Shown here piece after piece: positions 28,676 to 39,447 of a DNA stretch of 64,000 nucleotides; the first letter of the stretch is position 1; each line of letters starts with the position of its first letter. Below the pieces are notes generated by a model that saw only the letters and a list, made by a program, of their open reading frames with translations, did not search any database and was not told where the DNA came from. Where the stretch lies: NCBI RefSeq assembly GCF_019352895.1, contig NZ_JAAAFX010000004.1, forward strand, positions 2,295,593 to 2,359,592. The letters run 5' to 3'. This stretch comes from Variovorax boronicumulans (lineage in GTDB: Bacteria; Pseudomonadota; Gammaproteobacteria; Burkholderiales; Burkholderiaceae_C). Both the position numbers and the translations under genes were made by a program.

Positions 28676-29524
28676 TCAGTCCGCCCAGCCCTGGAGGGGA
28701 TGAGCGGCCAGATTGTCGCACTGACGAAGCTGCCAACCCGAAGGTTCTTGAGGCAAATTCGCGTCATGCGACATCACTGCAAACACCGCGCTCCCGGAGC
28801 CCGTCATGCGCGCCTTCAAACCTTGGCGACCGAGCCATTCGATGGCTTCGGTGACCGCGGGACAAAGCCGCTGCGCAACCGGCTGCAAGTCGTTGTGACC
28901 GAAGCTGTAGGCTTCTGATCCGCTGTGTGCAGCAAAGCCAGAGATTATAGCAACAGGATTTGAGCGATTCAAATCGGGTGCTGAAAAAATTGATGAAGTT
29001 TCCAGTCCGACGTCCGGCTTGAGCACTGCGAAGCGTGCCGCGGGCAGCGTGATGGGCGTGATTTTCTCCCCCACGCCCTCGACCCAGGCGTTGTGTCCGC
29101 GCAGGAAGAAGGGCACATCGGCGCCGAGCTGCAGGCCGATGCCTTCCAGGGTGGCGAGCGGCAGCCGCAGGTCCCAGAGGCGATTGAGCGCCAGCAGGCA
29201 GGTGGCGGCATCGGAGGACCCGCCGCCCATGCCGGCCTGCGCGGGGATGTACTTGGCCACGCCGATGTGCGCGCCCTGGCCCGGCCGGGCGTGCACCTGC
29301 AGCGCGCGCGCGGCCCGCAGCACCAGGTCGTCGGCCGGCAGCGGCGTGGTCAGGTCTTCGCGGCTGAGCAGGCCGTCGCCGCGCAGTTCGACGTGCAGCG
29401 TGTCGCACCAGTCGATGAGCATGAACACCGACTGCAGCAGGTGGTAGCCATCGGCGCGCCGGCCGGTGATGTGCAGGAAGGTGTTGAGCTTGGCCGGCGC
29501 CGGGAGGTCGTAGAGCGCTTTCAT
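28676..29524 (-). CDS. ispE: 4-diphosphocytidyl-2-C-methyl-D-erythritol kinase
   Basis: GHMP kinase of the non-mevalonate isoprenoid pathway. 282 residues. APAKLNTFLHITGRRADGYHLLQSVF is at the N-terminus, the ATP loop is IPAQAGMGGGSSDAATCL, and LKARMTGSGSAVFA is near the C-terminus. The start overlaps the lolB stop (ATGA at 29521-29524). Confidence 0.96.
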   Translation of the reverse strand: MKALYDLPAPAKLNTFLHITGRRADGYHLLQSVFMLIDWCDTLHVELRGDGLLSREDLTTPLPADDLVLRAARALQVHARPGQGAHIGVAKYIPAQAGMGGGSSDAATCLLALNRLWDLRLPLATLEGIGLQLGADVPFFLRGHNAWVEGVGEKITPITLPAARFAVLKPDVGLETSSIFSAPDLNRSNPVAIISGFAAHSGSEAYSFGHNDLQPVAQRLCPAVTEAIEWLGRQGLKARMTGSGSAVFAVMSHDANLPQEPSGWQLRQCDNLAAHPLQGWAD

Positions 29525-30033
29525 TCGCGGGCGAAGGCGATGCGCAGGTCGGCCCGCGGCAGCGGCGCGTCGCGCACGGCCTGCAGGCGCCCCGCGGCCC
29601 GTTGCGAGAGGTCGGGGCGCCAGCCGGGCACGGTGTCGTCGCGTCCGGCGAGCCAGCCGAACAGCGCGCCGACCGGGATCGAGGCGCCGGTGGCCGCTTC
29701 GATCAGCGCATCCACCGAGGGATAGCGCCGCGTCTCGTTGCCGTTCTTCAGCAGCGCTTCGCCGGGCGACCACTGGAGCTGGGCCAGCGTGCTGCCGATC
29801 GGCGTGGTGAGCGTCAGCGTGCCGCGCTCGGGGCCGCCGCGCAGGTCGAACAGTGCGGAGAAGGTCTGGACCGGCTCGCTGTCGATGCGCAGGGACATGC
29901 GGCCGCTCCAGTTCTCGGGGCGATCGGTGTCGGGCGCCGTCGCGTTGGATCGGCCCGGCGTCGCACAGCCGGCGAGCAGCACGGCGGCCAGCGCCGTGCC
30001 GGCGGCCTGCAGCAGGTGGCGGCGAGCCTTCAC
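29521..30033 (-). CDS. lolB: Outer-membrane lipoprotein LolB
   Basis: Receives lipoproteins from LolA and inserts them in the outer membrane. 170 residues. Lipobox LLAGC with Cys23; ENWSGRMSLRIDSEP begins the barrel. Small for the family but complete. It is coupled to ispE by overlap, and its start overlaps the stop of the upstream TPR gene by four bases. Confidence 0.92.
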   Translation of the reverse strand: MKARRHLLQAAGTALAAVLLAGCATPGRSNATAPDTDRPENWSGRMSLRIDSEPVQTFSALFDLRGGPERGTLTLTTPIGSTLAQLQWSPGEALLKNGNETRRYPSVDALIEAATGASIPVGALFGWLAGRDDTVPGWRPDLSQRAAGRLQAVRDAPLPRADLRIAFARE

Positions 30034-31868
30034 AGCTTGATGCGCAGGCGCTTGAGCGTCTCCTGCAGGGTCTCGTTCTCCGCGTCGGCCTGGGCCGCTT
30101 CGCGCCAGATGCGCATCGCGCGCTCGCGGTCGCCGGCGGTCCAGAGCACTTCGCCCAGGTGGGCGCCGATCTCGGGATCGGCACGGCGCGTGTAGGCGGC
30201 CTCCAGGATGCGCTGCGACTCGGCGGTGTTGCCGAGCCGGAACTCGACCCAGCCCAGGCTGTCGGCGATGAACGGGTCCTGGGGCGCGAGCTGCACCGCC
30301 TTGCGGATCAGTGTGCGCGCTTCTTCCAGGCGGATCTTGCGATCGGCGAAGGAGTAGCCCAGCGCGTTGTAGGCGTTCTGGTTGTCGGGACGCAGCTCGA
30401 TCAGGCGGCGCAGCAGGCGCTCCATCTCGTCGAGCCGGTTCAGCTTCTCGGCCATCATGGCCTGGTCGTAGATCAGGTCGGCGTCCTGGGGCGCGGCCGC
30501 GCTGGCCTTGGCCAGCAGGTCGTAGGCCGGCTGGTACTGCTTGGCGTCGCGCAGCAACTGGACTTCGGCCTGCAGTTTCTGCTTGCCTTCGTCCTCGTTG
30601 CGCTCGGGCAGCCCGCGCACGAGTTCCCGTGCCTGCTGGACCTTGCCCTGGCGCGCGAGCAGCCCCGCGCGGCGCAGTTGCCAGCCCAGGGCCTCATCTG
30701 CGCTGTCCGAGCGAGTGAGCCAGCGGTCGGCCTCGGCGAAGTCCTTGCGGCGTTCGGCCAGTTGCGACAGCAGCAGATAGGCCTGCGTCAGGCCGCGCCG
30801 GGCTTCGTCTTCGGCCGGCAGCGCGCCGGCCAGCGTCACGTAGCGCTTGAGCGAGGTCTCGGCCGCCGCGTCCTGGCGGCCCTGCGCCTGCAGGCTGCCC
30901 AGCAGCACCCAGGGCGCGGGCATGTCGGGTTTCTCGGTGGTCAGCGCCGTGAGTTCGGCGCTCGCGTCGGTGTAGCGCCGTGCTTCCATGAGTTCGCGCG
31001 CGTAGGCGATGCGCAGCTCCGGCAGCGCGTTGGGGCTGGCGAGGTAGCGCTTGACCAGCGGTTCGGCCAGCGGCCGGTCGGGGTCCATCAGGTCGAGCGC
31101 CAGCAGCGGCGGGCCGTCGGAGGCGGGGTCGGCCGTCTGGCCCTGGATCGCGGCTTCGAGCGCGCCGGTGCTGTCGCCCGCGAGCAGCCGCAGGCGGCCG
31201 ATGGTGGTCCAGGCCAGGCCGGCCGTCGCGGGATTCTTCACCTCGTCGACCAGCGCCTGCTCCACCACCGAGGCGGCCAGCTTCTTGTCGGTGGCGCGGC
31301 CGTAGTTGCGCGCGATGACGGCCATCAGCAGCGGGTGCTCGGGCAGCGGCGTGGCGGCGATCGCCGCGCGCAGCGGCTCGGCCGTCTCGGCGATGCGGTT
31401 GAGGGCGATCAGGATCTGCAGCTCGAAGCGGCGTGCTTCGCGTGAATTGGGCAGCGCTTCCTTCCAGGCCTGCGCCGCGGCCAGCGCGGCGTCGCCGGAG
31501 CGCGACTGCAGCGCGATCTCGACCGCGCGCTGGAACAGGGCCCCGTCGCGCGTGCGGCGGGCCGCGTCGAGCACCAGTGCGTAGCCGGCCCCGGGATCGC
31601 CGCCGCGGGCGGTGATTTCGCCCACCAGCACCTCGTAGAAGAGCTCGGCCGTCAGCGCCGAGGCCTTGGCCCCGCCATCGGCCGGGGGCTTGGCGTCGGC
31701 ATCGGTCACGGGCGGGGTCCGCTCGATGATCGGCGCGGGGCTCGTCGGCGCCGCGGCCGGCGGCACGGCAGCGGGCGGCTGCTGTGCCTGGGCGGCCAAA
31801 GCGATCAAGACGAGGGAGAGGGCCGCCGCAAGGCGGAGTCGGCGGGGCGATGGGGTCATCGAACTCAT
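30030..31868 (-). CDS. Exported tetratricopeptide-repeat protein
   Basis: 612 residues from the ATG at 31868; alternative in-frame starts lie at 31889 and 31859. A signal peptide (RLRLAAALSLVLIALAAQAQ) and a Pro/Ala-rich linker precede a long array of TPR-like repeats. The C-terminal ones (NAYNALGYSFADRKIRLEEARTLIRKA, FIADSLGWVEFRLGN) are typical. It probably acts as a periplasmic or outer-membrane-associated scaffold. The upstream position in a lolB-ispE operon is common in this group. Confidence 0.85.
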   Translation of the reverse strand: MSSMTPSPRRLRLAAALSLVLIALAAQAQQPPAAVPPAAAPTSPAPIIERTPPVTDADAKPPADGGAKASALTAELFYEVLVGEITARGGDPGAGYALVLDAARRTRDGALFQRAVEIALQSRSGDAALAAAQAWKEALPNSREARRFELQILIALNRIAETAEPLRAAIAATPLPEHPLLMAVIARNYGRATDKKLAASVVEQALVDEVKNPATAGLAWTTIGRLRLLAGDSTGALEAAIQGQTADPASDGPPLLALDLMDPDRPLAEPLVKRYLASPNALPELRIAYARELMEARRYTDASAELTALTTEKPDMPAPWVLLGSLQAQGRQDAAAETSLKRYVTLAGALPAEDEARRGLTQAYLLLSQLAERRKDFAEADRWLTRSDSADEALGWQLRRAGLLARQGKVQQARELVRGLPERNEDEGKQKLQAEVQLLRDAKQYQPAYDLLAKASAAAPQDADLIYDQAMMAEKLNRLDEMERLLRRLIELRPDNQNAYNALGYSFADRKIRLEEARTLIRKAVQLAPQDPFIADSLGWVEFRLGNTAESQRILEAAYTRRADPEIGAHLGEVLWTAGDRERAMRIWREAAQADAENETLQETLKRLRIKL

Positions 31869-31948
31869 AATAATCCAAGGCTTTTCCATCAGAGCGTCGG
31901 CGGGTCATCCGGTTCCCCTGGCGCTCATTCATGTGTCACGCTCGCGCC

Positions 31949-32764
31949 ATGCCCGAACTCCCCGAAGTCGAAGTCACACGCCGCGGTTTCGTCGACCGCA
32001 TCGCCGGCGCCCGCATCGAGGCGGTGCGCATGGGCAAGCCTCTGCGCTGGGCGCTGGGCATCGACCCGCAGACGTTGGTGGGGCGCGAAGTCCGCACCGT
32101 GCGACGGCGCGGCAAGTACCTGCTGGTCGAACTGGACGCCGGCCTGCTGCTGCTGCACCTGGGCATGTCGGGCAGCCTGCGCTTCGATGCGGTGCTGCCG
32201 GCGCCGGGGGCGCACGACCATTTCGATCTCGTCACCAGCCGGGGCATCCTGCGCCTGAACGACCCGCGCCGCTTCGGGGCGGTGGTCCATGTGGAGGACG
32301 AGGGCTCGCCGCTGGCGCTCAAGCTGCTGGGTGGCCTGGGCATGGAGCCGCTGGAAGACAGCTTCGACTTCGAGGCCTTTCATGCGGGCCTGCGGCGGCG
32401 CAAGTCCCCGATCAAGCTGGTGCTGCTGGCCGGCGACGTGGTGGTGGGCGTGGGCAACATCTATGCCTCGGAGGTGCTGTTCCTGGCGGGCATCCGGCCC
32501 ACCGTGGCGGCCTCTCGCATCAGCCGGCCGCGCGCGCTGCGCCTGCACGCGGCGGTGCGCCAGGTGCTGGCGCGGGCGGTGGAGCAGGGCGGCACCACGC
32601 TGCGGGACTTTTCCAACATCGACGGCCAGAGCGGCCACTTCCAGATCGAGGCGACCGTCTACGGCCGGGCCGGCGAACCCTGCCGCGTCTGCGCCACGCC
32701 GGTCCGGCAGGTGCGCCAGGGCCAGCGCTCGACCTATTTCTGCCCGAACTGCCAAAAGTACTGA
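31949..32764 (+). CDS. mutM: Formamidopyrimidine-DNA glycosylase
   Basis: Removes 8-oxoguanine and FaPy from DNA. 271 residues. The mature N-terminus PELPEVE provides catalytic Pro and Glu, so the ATG at 31949 must be the start. The helix-two-turn-helix region contains GVGNIYASE. The C-terminal zinc finger is C-x2-C-x16-C-x2-C (CRVC...CPNC). Followed by a GTPase gene and mutY. Confidence 0.97.
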   Translation: MPELPEVEVTRRGFVDRIAGARIEAVRMGKPLRWALGIDPQTLVGREVRTVRRRGKYLLVELDAGLLLLHLGMSGSLRFDAVLPAPGAHDHFDLVTSRGILRLNDPRRFGAVVHVEDEGSPLALKLLGGLGMEPLEDSFDFEAFHAGLRRRKSPIKLVLLAGDVVVGVGNIYASEVLFLAGIRPTVAASRISRPRALRLHAAVRQVLARAVEQGGTTLRDFSNIDGQSGHFQIEATVYGRAGEPCRVCATPVRQVRQGQRSTYFCPNCQKY

Positions 32765-32841
32765 GCTACCCCGGAGGGCCACGGCCCTTCGCAGCAGTGT
32801 CGAATGCTATATTTTGTGAGCTCACTCTCACTCCTCTCTCC

Positions 32842-34815
32842 TTGACACGATCCTTCAACCAGCAATTCGACCAGCACGGCGTCTGGCGCCGCAGTTTTGC
32901 GAAGCGACTGCAATGGTTGTCGGGCTGGCTCGCGGAGAACGAGTTGCTCGACCAGGCCGTGGCGGAGCGCCTGCGCGAACTCGAGGCGCAGATGCGCACC
33001 AGCAAGGTCATGGTGGCCTTCGTGGCGGAGTTCTCGCGCGGCAAGTCGGAGCTGATCAATGCGATCTTCTTCGCCGGCTACGGCCGCCGCATCATGCCGG
33101 CGAGCGCGGGCCGCACCACGATGTGCCCGACCGAACTGGGCTACGACGCGGCCCAGCCGCCAAGCCTGCGGCTGCTGCCGATCGAGACGCGCTCCGAACC
33201 GCACTCGCTGATGCATTGGCGCGACGAGCCCTCGCACTGGGTCGACGTGCCCATCGATGTCGAGGACGCGGTGCAATTGTCCGAAGCGATGGCCAAGGTG
33301 GCCGAGGTGCGCTGGGTGCCGCTGGCCGAGGCGCGCGCGCTCGGCTTCTGGAGCGACGACACGCCCGACGACAACCCGCTGCCCGATCCCCAGGGCCGGG
33401 TCGAGATCCCGCGTTGGCGCCATGCGGTGCTCAACATGCCGCATCCGCTGCTCGAACAGGGCCTGGTGATCCTCGACACCCCGGGGCTCAACGCGATCGG
33501 CGCGGAGCCCGAGCTCACGGTGAGCCTGATCCCGCGCGCGCATGCGGTGGTGTTCATCCTCGGCGCCGACACCGGCGTGACGCGTTCCGACCTGGCCATC
33601 TGGCGCGAGCACCTGGTCACCGAGGGCGATGCGGGCGACACCCGGATCGTGGTGCTCAACAAGATCGACACGATGTGGGACACGCTGAGCACGCCCGCGC
33701 AGATCGATGCGCAGATCGAGCGCCAGCGCCAGGGCGCGGCCGAACTGCTGGGGGTGCCGCTGCCGCAGGTGCTGCCGGTGTCGGCACAGAAGGGCCTGCA
33801 GGCCAAGATCCGCCGCGACGCACCGCTGCTCCAGGCCAGCCGGCTGCCGGGCCTCGAGGCCGTGCTGGGCGAAGGCTTGCTGGGCAAGCGCGAGACCATG
33901 CTGCGCCTGGCCGTCGATGCCGGCATCGCCTCGTTGCGGGCGGAGGCCTCGCGCATTCTTCATGTGCGCCAGCGCGACCTCTCCGAGCAGGTGCTCGAAC
34001 TGCAGGGCCTGCGCGGCAAGAACGCCTCGGTGATCCGCCACATGCGCGGGCGCATCGAGCAGGAACAATCCGAATTCGAATCCAGCAATGTGCGCATCCT
34101 GGCCGTGCGTTCGGTGCAGGGCAAGCTGCTGCGCGAGGTCTATGCGGTGCTCGGTAGCACGGCGCTCAAGGCCGACATGGGGCGCCTTGCCTCGGCGTTG
34201 AAGCGCCCCGGCATCAAGCTCAGCGTGCGCAAGGTGTACGGCGAGACCTTCGATGCCTTGCGCAACAACCTGCGCGAGGTGCAGGCCACCACGGGCGAGA
34301 TCCAGTCGATGCTGCATGCCACCTTCCGGCAGCTCAATGCCGAACACGGTTTCACGCTGCAGGCGCCGGCCGAGCCCGACCTCACGAGCTTCGAGCAGCA
34401 GCTCACGCAGATCGAGCGCAGCCATCTGCACTACCTCGGCGTGAGCAACCTGTTGAAGCTGGCGCAGGCCGACTTCTGCGACAAGCTGGTGCGTGCGCTG
34501 GCGAGCCGCCTGCGGGTGGTCAACGAGGCCGCGATGGGCGAGGTGGAGCGCTGGAGCAAGGGCGCAGGCGCCCAGCTCGACGCCCAGCTCAAGGAGCGCC
34601 GCCGCAATTTCGGACGCCGGCTGGAGTCGGTCGAGCGCATCCAGGGCGCGGCCGGCAATCTCGAGGAACGGCTGGCCGAGATCGCGGCGCAGGAAGGCGG
34701 CCTGGCCGAACTGCAGGGGCGCCTCGACGAACTCACCGCGCTGCTGATCAGCAACGAGGCCTCGGCCCCGGCGGCGGGTGCCTCCGGCCGACACGGCATC
34801 GTCAGTGCGGCGTGA
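32842..34815 (+). CDS. Dynamin-family GTPase between mutM and mutY
   Basis: 657 residues from a TTG at 32842; a GTG at 32797 is also in frame and no ATG gives the full protein. TGCTATATT just upstream (about 32805-32813) resembles an extended -10. GTPase motifs: P-loop EFSRGKSE (63-70), in which the usual first Gly is replaced by Ala62, DTPGLN at about 212-217, and NKID at about 273-276. A long helical C-terminal half with coiled-coil character follows. No transmembrane segment is evident. Bacterial dynamin-like proteins act on membranes. The role of this one, placed between two DNA glycosylase genes, is unknown. Confidence 0.82.
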   Translation: MTRSFNQQFDQHGVWRRSFAKRLQWLSGWLAENELLDQAVAERLRELEAQMRTSKVMVAFVAEFSRGKSELINAIFFAGYGRRIMPASAGRTTMCPTELGYDAAQPPSLRLLPIETRSEPHSLMHWRDEPSHWVDVPIDVEDAVQLSEAMAKVAEVRWVPLAEARALGFWSDDTPDDNPLPDPQGRVEIPRWRHAVLNMPHPLLEQGLVILDTPGLNAIGAEPELTVSLIPRAHAVVFILGADTGVTRSDLAIWREHLVTEGDAGDTRIVVLNKIDTMWDTLSTPAQIDAQIERQRQGAAELLGVPLPQVLPVSAQKGLQAKIRRDAPLLQASRLPGLEAVLGEGLLGKRETMLRLAVDAGIASLRAEASRILHVRQRDLSEQVLELQGLRGKNASVIRHMRGRIEQEQSEFESSNVRILAVRSVQGKLLREVYAVLGSTALKADMGRLASALKRPGIKLSVRKVYGETFDALRNNLREVQATTGEIQSMLHATFRQLNAEHGFTLQAPAEPDLTSFEQQLTQIERSHLHYLGVSNLLKLAQADFCDKLVRALASRLRVVNEAAMGEVERWSKGAGAQLDAQLKERRRNFGRRLESVERIQGAAGNLEERLAEIAAQEGGLAELQGRLDELTALLISNEASAPAAGASGRHGIVSAA

Positions 34816-34837
34816 GCGCGTGCCGGAGGGCCGCCCG

Positions 34838-35902
34838 GTGAAGGCGGAGCCCGCAACGCTCGGCTTCGCGGCGCATGTCGTCGCCTGGCAGAAGACCCAC
34901 GGCCGCAGCGAGCTGCCGTGGCAGAACACCCAGGACCCCTACCGCGTCTGGCTCTCGGAGGTCATGCTGCAGCAGACCCAGGTCAGCACGGTGCTGGGCT
35001 ACTTCGCGCGCTTTCTCGAGCGTTTTCCGGACGTGGCCGCGCTGGCCGCGGGCAGCGAGGACGAGGTCTTCGGCCTCTGGAGCGGGCTGGGCTACTACAG
35101 CCGCGCACGCAACATGCACCGCTGTGCGCAGGAGGTGGTGGCGCGCTTCGGCGGCGCGTTTCCGCGCAGCGCGGCCGAACTCACGACGCTGCCGGGCATC
35201 GGCCGCTCCACCGCCTCGGCCATCGCAGCCTTCTGTTTCGGCGAACGCGTCGCGATCCTCGACGGCAACGTCAAGCGCGTGCTCACGCGGCTGCTGGGCT
35301 TCGACGGCGACATGTCGTCGGGCGCGCAGGAGCGTGCGCTGTGGGACATCGCGACCCAACTGCTGCCGCCGGCCGACCAGCCCGCCGACATCGCGCGCTA
35401 CACGCAGGGCGTGATGGACCTGGGCGCCACGGTCTGCCTGCCGCGCCGCCCGAGCTGCATGATCTGCCCGGTGGGCGCTCTGTGCGTGGCGCGCCGCGAG
35501 GGCGAGCCCGAACGCTACCCGGTCAAGACGCGCAAGCTGCGGCGCACCGCCCAGTCGCTGTGGATGCTGCAGGCCGACGACGGCGCCGACCGGGTCTGGC
35601 TCGAGAAGCGCTCGGCGCGCGGCATCTGGGCCGGCCTCTACAGCCTGCCGGTGTTCGAGAGCCGCGAGGCCCTGCTGGCGGTGCTGTCGCCGGCCGAGCG
35701 CGCCGCGGTGGTCGATGCGCCGCCCTTTCTGCATGTGCTCACGCACAAGGACCTGCACCTGCACCCGGTGCGGGTCGTGAGCGAGGGCCGTTCGCTGGGT
35801 GAGGGCGGCGCCTGGTTCGCCGCCGCATCGTGGACCGCATTGGGCCTGCCGGCGCCGGTGCGCAAGCTGCTGGCGCAGCAGCCCGCGCTCGACGCGAGCT
35901 AG
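34838..35902 (+). CDS. mutY: A/G-specific adenine glycosylase
   Basis: Removes adenine mispaired with 8-oxoguanine. 354 residues. The GTG at 34838 is preferred because GGAGGG at 34825-34830 precedes it at ideal spacing. Earlier ATG (34778) and GTG starts overlap the upstream gene. Catalytic Glu41 ([10 protein letters not shown]), helix-hairpin-helix [15 protein letters not shown], the Asp in DGNVKRV, and the iron-sulfur motif C-x6-C-x2-C-x5-C ([17 protein letters not shown]) are present, with a C-terminal NUDIX-like domain. Its stop shares a CTAG with the rapZ stop. Confidence 0.96.
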   Translation: MKAEPATLGFAAHVVAWQKTHGRSELPWQNTQDPYRVWLSEVMLQQTQVSTVLGYFARFLERFPDVAALAAGSEDEVFGLWSGLGYYSRARNMHRCAQEVVARFGGAFPRSAAELTTLPGIGRSTASAIAAFCFGERVAILDGNVKRVLTRLLGFDGDMSSGAQERALWDIATQLLPPADQPADIARYTQGVMDLGATVCLPRRPSCMICPVGALCVARREGEPERYPVKTRKLRRTAQSLWMLQADDGADRVWLEKRSARGIWAGLYSLPVFESREALLAVLSPAERAAVVDAPPFLHVLTHKDLHLHPVRVVSEGRSLGEGGAWFAAASWTALGLPAPVRKLLAQQPALDAS

Positions 35903-36825
35903 TTTCCGTCCAGTTCCCGGTGCCGCTTGAGCGCGGCCCAGCGCGCACTGAAGCCGCGCGCCAGCTGCTCGACCAGGAACACCGAGCGGTGCTGCCCGCC
36001 GGTGCAGCCGATGGCCACCGTGACGTAGCTGCGATGGTCCTGCGCCAGCGCATCGAGCCAGCGCTCGAGGAACTGCGTGATGTCGCCGTACATGCGGCTG
36101 ACGTCGTCGTGCTCGCGCAGCCACTCGATGACCGCGGTGTCGCGCCCGGTCAGCGGGCGCAGCGCCGGCACGTAGTGCGGGTTGGGCAGCATGCGCACGT
36201 CGAACACGTAGTCGGCGTCCAGCGGCACGCCGCGCTTGAAGGCGAAGGACTCGAAGACCAGCGTCAGCGAGCTCTGCGGCGCCGAGATCAGCGCCTTGAC
36301 GTAGCTCTGCAGCTGGGCCGGCCGGATGATGCTGGTGTCGATCACGTCGGCGCCGTCGCGCAGGTCGGCCAGCAGCTCGCGCTCGAGGTCGATGGCCTGC
36401 ACCAGCACGCGCTGCTGCTCGGGGGCGTCGGCGCGTTCTTCCTGGCGCGACAGCGGATGGCGCCGGCGCGTTTCGGAATAGCGGCGCACCAGCGCGTCGG
36501 TGGTGGCGTCGAGGAACAGCGAGCGCAAGGCCACGCCTTCGTGCCGCAGTCGTTCGAGCTGTTGCGGCACCTGCGGCAGCGACACCCCGCTGCGCACGTC
36601 CATTGCGATCGCGACATGGGTGGCGTGCTGCTGGCGCTGCAGCGCAATGAAGGGCGCCATCAGTTCGGGCGGCAGGTTGTCGACGCAGTAGTAGCCCGCG
36701 TCTTCCAGCGCATGCAGCGCCACCGATTTGCCCGAGCCGGACATGCCGGTGATCAGCACCAGGTTGAATTCAGGGGCTGCGGTTTCGTCCGTCATGGAAG
36801 TGGGCCTTGCGGTGTTGTCGCTCAT
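35899..36825 (-). CDS. rapZ: RNase adapter protein RapZ
   Basis: Nucleotide-binding RNA adapter that controls GlmZ/GlmS in enterics. 308 residues from the ATG at 36825, which overlaps the recN stop (ATGA); a second Met at 36795 is possible. Walker A GMSGSGKS is at 27-34, [11 protein letters not shown] follows, and a C-terminal [17 protein letters not shown] is the conserved RNA-binding end. No PTS-Ntr genes are adjacent; neighbours are recN and mutY. Confidence 0.94.
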   Translation of the reverse strand: MSDNTARPTSMTDETAAPEFNLVLITGMSGSGKSVALHALEDAGYYCVDNLPPELMAPFIALQRQQHATHVAIAMDVRSGVSLPQVPQQLERLRHEGVALRSLFLDATTDALVRRYSETRRRHPLSRQEERADAPEQQRVLVQAIDLERELLADLRDGADVIDTSIIRPAQLQSYVKALISAPQSSLTLVFESFAFKRGVPLDADYVFDVRMLPNPHYVPALRPLTGRDTAVIEWLREHDDVSRMYGDITQFLERWLDALAQDHRSYVTVAIGCTGGQHRSVFLVEQLARGFSARWAALKRHRELDGN

Positions 36826-38501
36826 GCGGCCCCCACACTCTGGCGGTCGAGCATTTCGCGGGCATGCGCCAGCGAGGTGGCCGAGCTGCGTTCGCCGCCA
36901 AGCATGCGCGCGATCTCGCGGGTGCGCGTCTCGGTATCGAGGGCGGTCACGCCGCTCTCGGTGCGCGGCCCGCCGGCACCGTCGGCCGGTGCCGGGCGCT
37001 TGGCGACCAGCAGATGCTGGTCGGCACAGGCCGCGACCTGCGGCAGGTGGGTCACGGCCAGCACCTGCCGGTCGCGCCCCAGTTGTTGCATCAGGCGGCC
37101 GACCGTCTCGGCCACCGCGCCGCCGACGCCGGCATCGACCTCGTCGAAGATCAGCGTCTGTGCGGTGCCGAGTTCGCTGGTCGTGACCGCGATGGCCAGT
37201 GCCACGCGCGACAGTTCGCCGCCCGAGGCCACCTTGCCGATCGGCCGCGGCGTGCTGCCCGGATGGCCGGCGACCAGGAAGGCAACCTCCTCGAGCCCGG
37301 CGCGGCCCGGCTGCGCGAGCGGCTGCAGTGCCACGTCGAAACGTCCGCCCTGCATGCCCAGCCCCTGCATCGCCTGCGTCACCGCCTGCGCCAGCTTCGG
37401 CGCGGCCTGCTTGCGCGCCTTGCCCAGGGCCTTGGCTTCCTTCATGTAGACCTGCTGCGCGGCCTGCTCGGCGCGCTCGAGCCCCTCGAGATCGCTCTGC
37501 GCGTCCAGCGCCTTCAGCTCGGCCTGCCAGCTCGCCAGCAGGCCCGGCAGCTCGACCGGCGTGCGCTTGTAGCGGCGCGCCAGCGACATCCACAGGCCCA
37601 TGCGCTCGTCGAGATCGGCCAGGTGCTGCGGGTCGGTGTCGGTGTGGCGCAGGTAGCCGTGCAGCGAGTGGGCCGCGTCCGCGGCCTGCGCCACGCTGGA
37701 GGCCAGCACCTCGGACAGGGCCTTGAATTCGGGTTCGATGTGTTCGCAGTCCTGCAGCAATGTCAGCGCGCGGTTCAGTGCCACCAGCGCGCCCTGGTCG
37801 TCGTCCTCGAGGGCCGCGCGCGCGCCGCCGGCCGCATCGATCAGCGCCTGGGCGTTCGAGGCCCGTCCGTGGTTGGCCGACAACTCTTCCCACTCGTCGA
37901 CGCCGGGCGCGAGCTTCTGCACTTCGGCGATCTGCCATTGCAGGCGCTCGCGCTCGCGCTGCAGAGAATCCTGTGCGGAGCGGGCCGTGGCCAGCGTGCC
38001 CAGTGCCTGCCGCCAGCTTTGCCAGGCGACATCGAGCGCATCGGTGCGCACGCCGGCATAGGCGTCGAGCAGGCCGCGCACGGCCTCGGGCCGGGTCAGG
38101 CTCTGCCAGGCGTGCTGGCCGTGGATGTCGAGCAGGTGGTCGCCCAGCTCGCGCAATTGCGTGGCGGTGGCCGGGCTGCCGTTGATCCAGCCGCGGCTGC
38201 GGCCCTGCAGGTCGACGGTGCGGCGCAGCAGCAGGCCCTCGCCGGCCTCGAAGCCGCCTTCGTCGAGCCAGCCGGCGAGCGTGGGATCGGCATCGAATTC
38301 GGCGCTGACGTCGAGGCGCTCGGCGCCTTCGCGCACCGCGCCGGCGTCGGCGCGGTTGCCCAGCGCCAGTTGCAGGGCGTCGATCAGGATGGATTTGCCG
38401 GCGCCGGTCTCGCCGGTCAGCACGGTGAAGCCCGAGGACAGGTCAATCTCCAGGGCACGCACGATCACGAAATCGCGCAGCGCGATGCGTCGCAGAGCCA
38501 T
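36822..38501 (-). CDS. recN: DNA repair protein RecN
   Basis: SMC-like ATPase acting in double-strand break repair. 559 residues. Walker A GETGAGKS is at 30-37. A long coiled-coil middle follows, then the C-terminal ABC half with [14 protein letters not shown] and Walker [13 protein letters not shown]. It lies 49 bases downstream of nadK in the same direction. The pairing nadK-recN is common in proteobacteria. No LexA-like box was recognised upstream. Confidence 0.96.
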   Translation of the reverse strand: MALRRIALRDFVIVRALEIDLSSGFTVLTGETGAGKSILIDALQLALGNRADAGAVREGAERLDVSAEFDADPTLAGWLDEGGFEAGEGLLLRRTVDLQGRSRGWINGSPATATQLRELGDHLLDIHGQHAWQSLTRPEAVRGLLDAYAGVRTDALDVAWQSWRQALGTLATARSAQDSLQRERERLQWQIAEVQKLAPGVDEWEELSANHGRASNAQALIDAAGGARAALEDDDQGALVALNRALTLLQDCEHIEPEFKALSEVLASSVAQAADAAHSLHGYLRHTDTDPQHLADLDERMGLWMSLARRYKRTPVELPGLLASWQAELKALDAQSDLEGLERAEQAAQQVYMKEAKALGKARKQAAPKLAQAVTQAMQGLGMQGGRFDVALQPLAQPGRAGLEEVAFLVAGHPGSTPRPIGKVASGGELSRVALAIAVTTSELGTAQTLIFDEVDAGVGGAVAETVGRLMQQLGRDRQVLAVTHLPQVAACADQHLLVAKRPAPADGAGGPRTESGVTALDTETRTREIARMLGGERSSATSLAHAREMLDRQSVGAA

Positions 38502-38550
38502 CAGCGGTCCAGGTGAAGCGGTGCGCGGGCGCGCGGGGTGGCGGGGGTCA

Positions 38551-39447
38551 TCAGGAACCTCCTTCGTTCCAGTGCAGTTTCTTGCGCAGCGTGTCGAAAT
38601 AGCTCCAGCCCCGTGGATGCAGGAAGCGCACGTGGTAGTCGGAACGCCGCACCACGACCCGGTCGCCGATCTCGACCGAGGCCAGCGACTGCATGTCGAA
38701 ATTGGCGCTGGCGTCGCGCCCCGACACGAGTTCGATCGAGATCTCGTCGGCGTCGGGCAGCAGGATCGGCCGGTTCGACAGCGTGTGCGGCGCGATCGGC
38801 ACCAGCACCCAGCCCGGGATCGACGGGTGCAGCAGCGGGCCGCCGGCCGACAGCGAGTAGGCGGTCGAGCCCGTGGGCGACGCGATGATCAGGCCGTCGG
38901 CGCGCTGGTTGGCCACGAAATGGTTGCCCACCGAGACGCGCAGCTCGACCATGCCGGAGGTGGCGCCGCGGTTGACCACCACGTCGTTCATCGCGAGCGC
39001 GTCGAACACGCAGGCGCCCTCTCGGATCACCTGGGCGTGCAGCAGGCTGCGGTGGTCTTCCTCGTACTCGCCGGCCAGCATCGGGACCAGCGTCTCGCGG
39101 TAGTTGTCGAGCGGGATGTCGGTGATGAAGCCCAGCCGGCCGCGGTTGATGCCGATCAGCGGCACGCCGTAGGGTGCCAGTTGGCGCGCGATGCCGAGCA
39201 TGGTGCCGTCGCCGCCGACCACCAGGCCGAGGTCGCAGCGTTCGCCGATCTCCTCGACACTCAGGGCCGCATAGCGGCTGTGGGTGATCTCTTCGGCCGT
39301 GCAACGCTCGACCGAGACCTCGCAGCCCTGTGATTCGAGGAAGGCGCCGATGTCTTCCATGACGTCGTCCGATGCGCCTGTCGGCGTCCGGCGGCCGGGC
39401 GCTTGGTATTTGCCAATGAGGGCGACATGCCGGAAGCGGGAGGTCAT
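38551..39447 (-). CDS. nadK: NAD kinase
   Basis: Phosphorylates NAD to NADP. 298 residues from the ATG at 39447; an in-frame TTG two codons upstream is less likely. GGDGTML (78-84) and the later NDVVVNRG and [19 protein letters not shown] are diagnostic. It diverges from hrcA with only 25 bases between starts. Confidence 0.97.
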   Translation of the reverse strand: MTSRFRHVALIGKYQAPGRRTPTGASDDVMEDIGAFLESQGCEVSVERCTAEEITHSRYAALSVEEIGERCDLGLVVGGDGTMLGIARQLAPYGVPLIGINRGRLGFITDIPLDNYRETLVPMLAGEYEEDHRSLLHAQVIREGACVFDALAMNDVVVNRGATSGMVELRVSVGNHFVANQRADGLIIASPTGSTAYSLSAGGPLLHPSIPGWVLVPIAPHTLSNRPILLPDADEISIELVSGRDASANFDMQSLASVEIGDRVVVRRSDYHVRFLHPRGWSYFDTLRKKLHWNEGGS

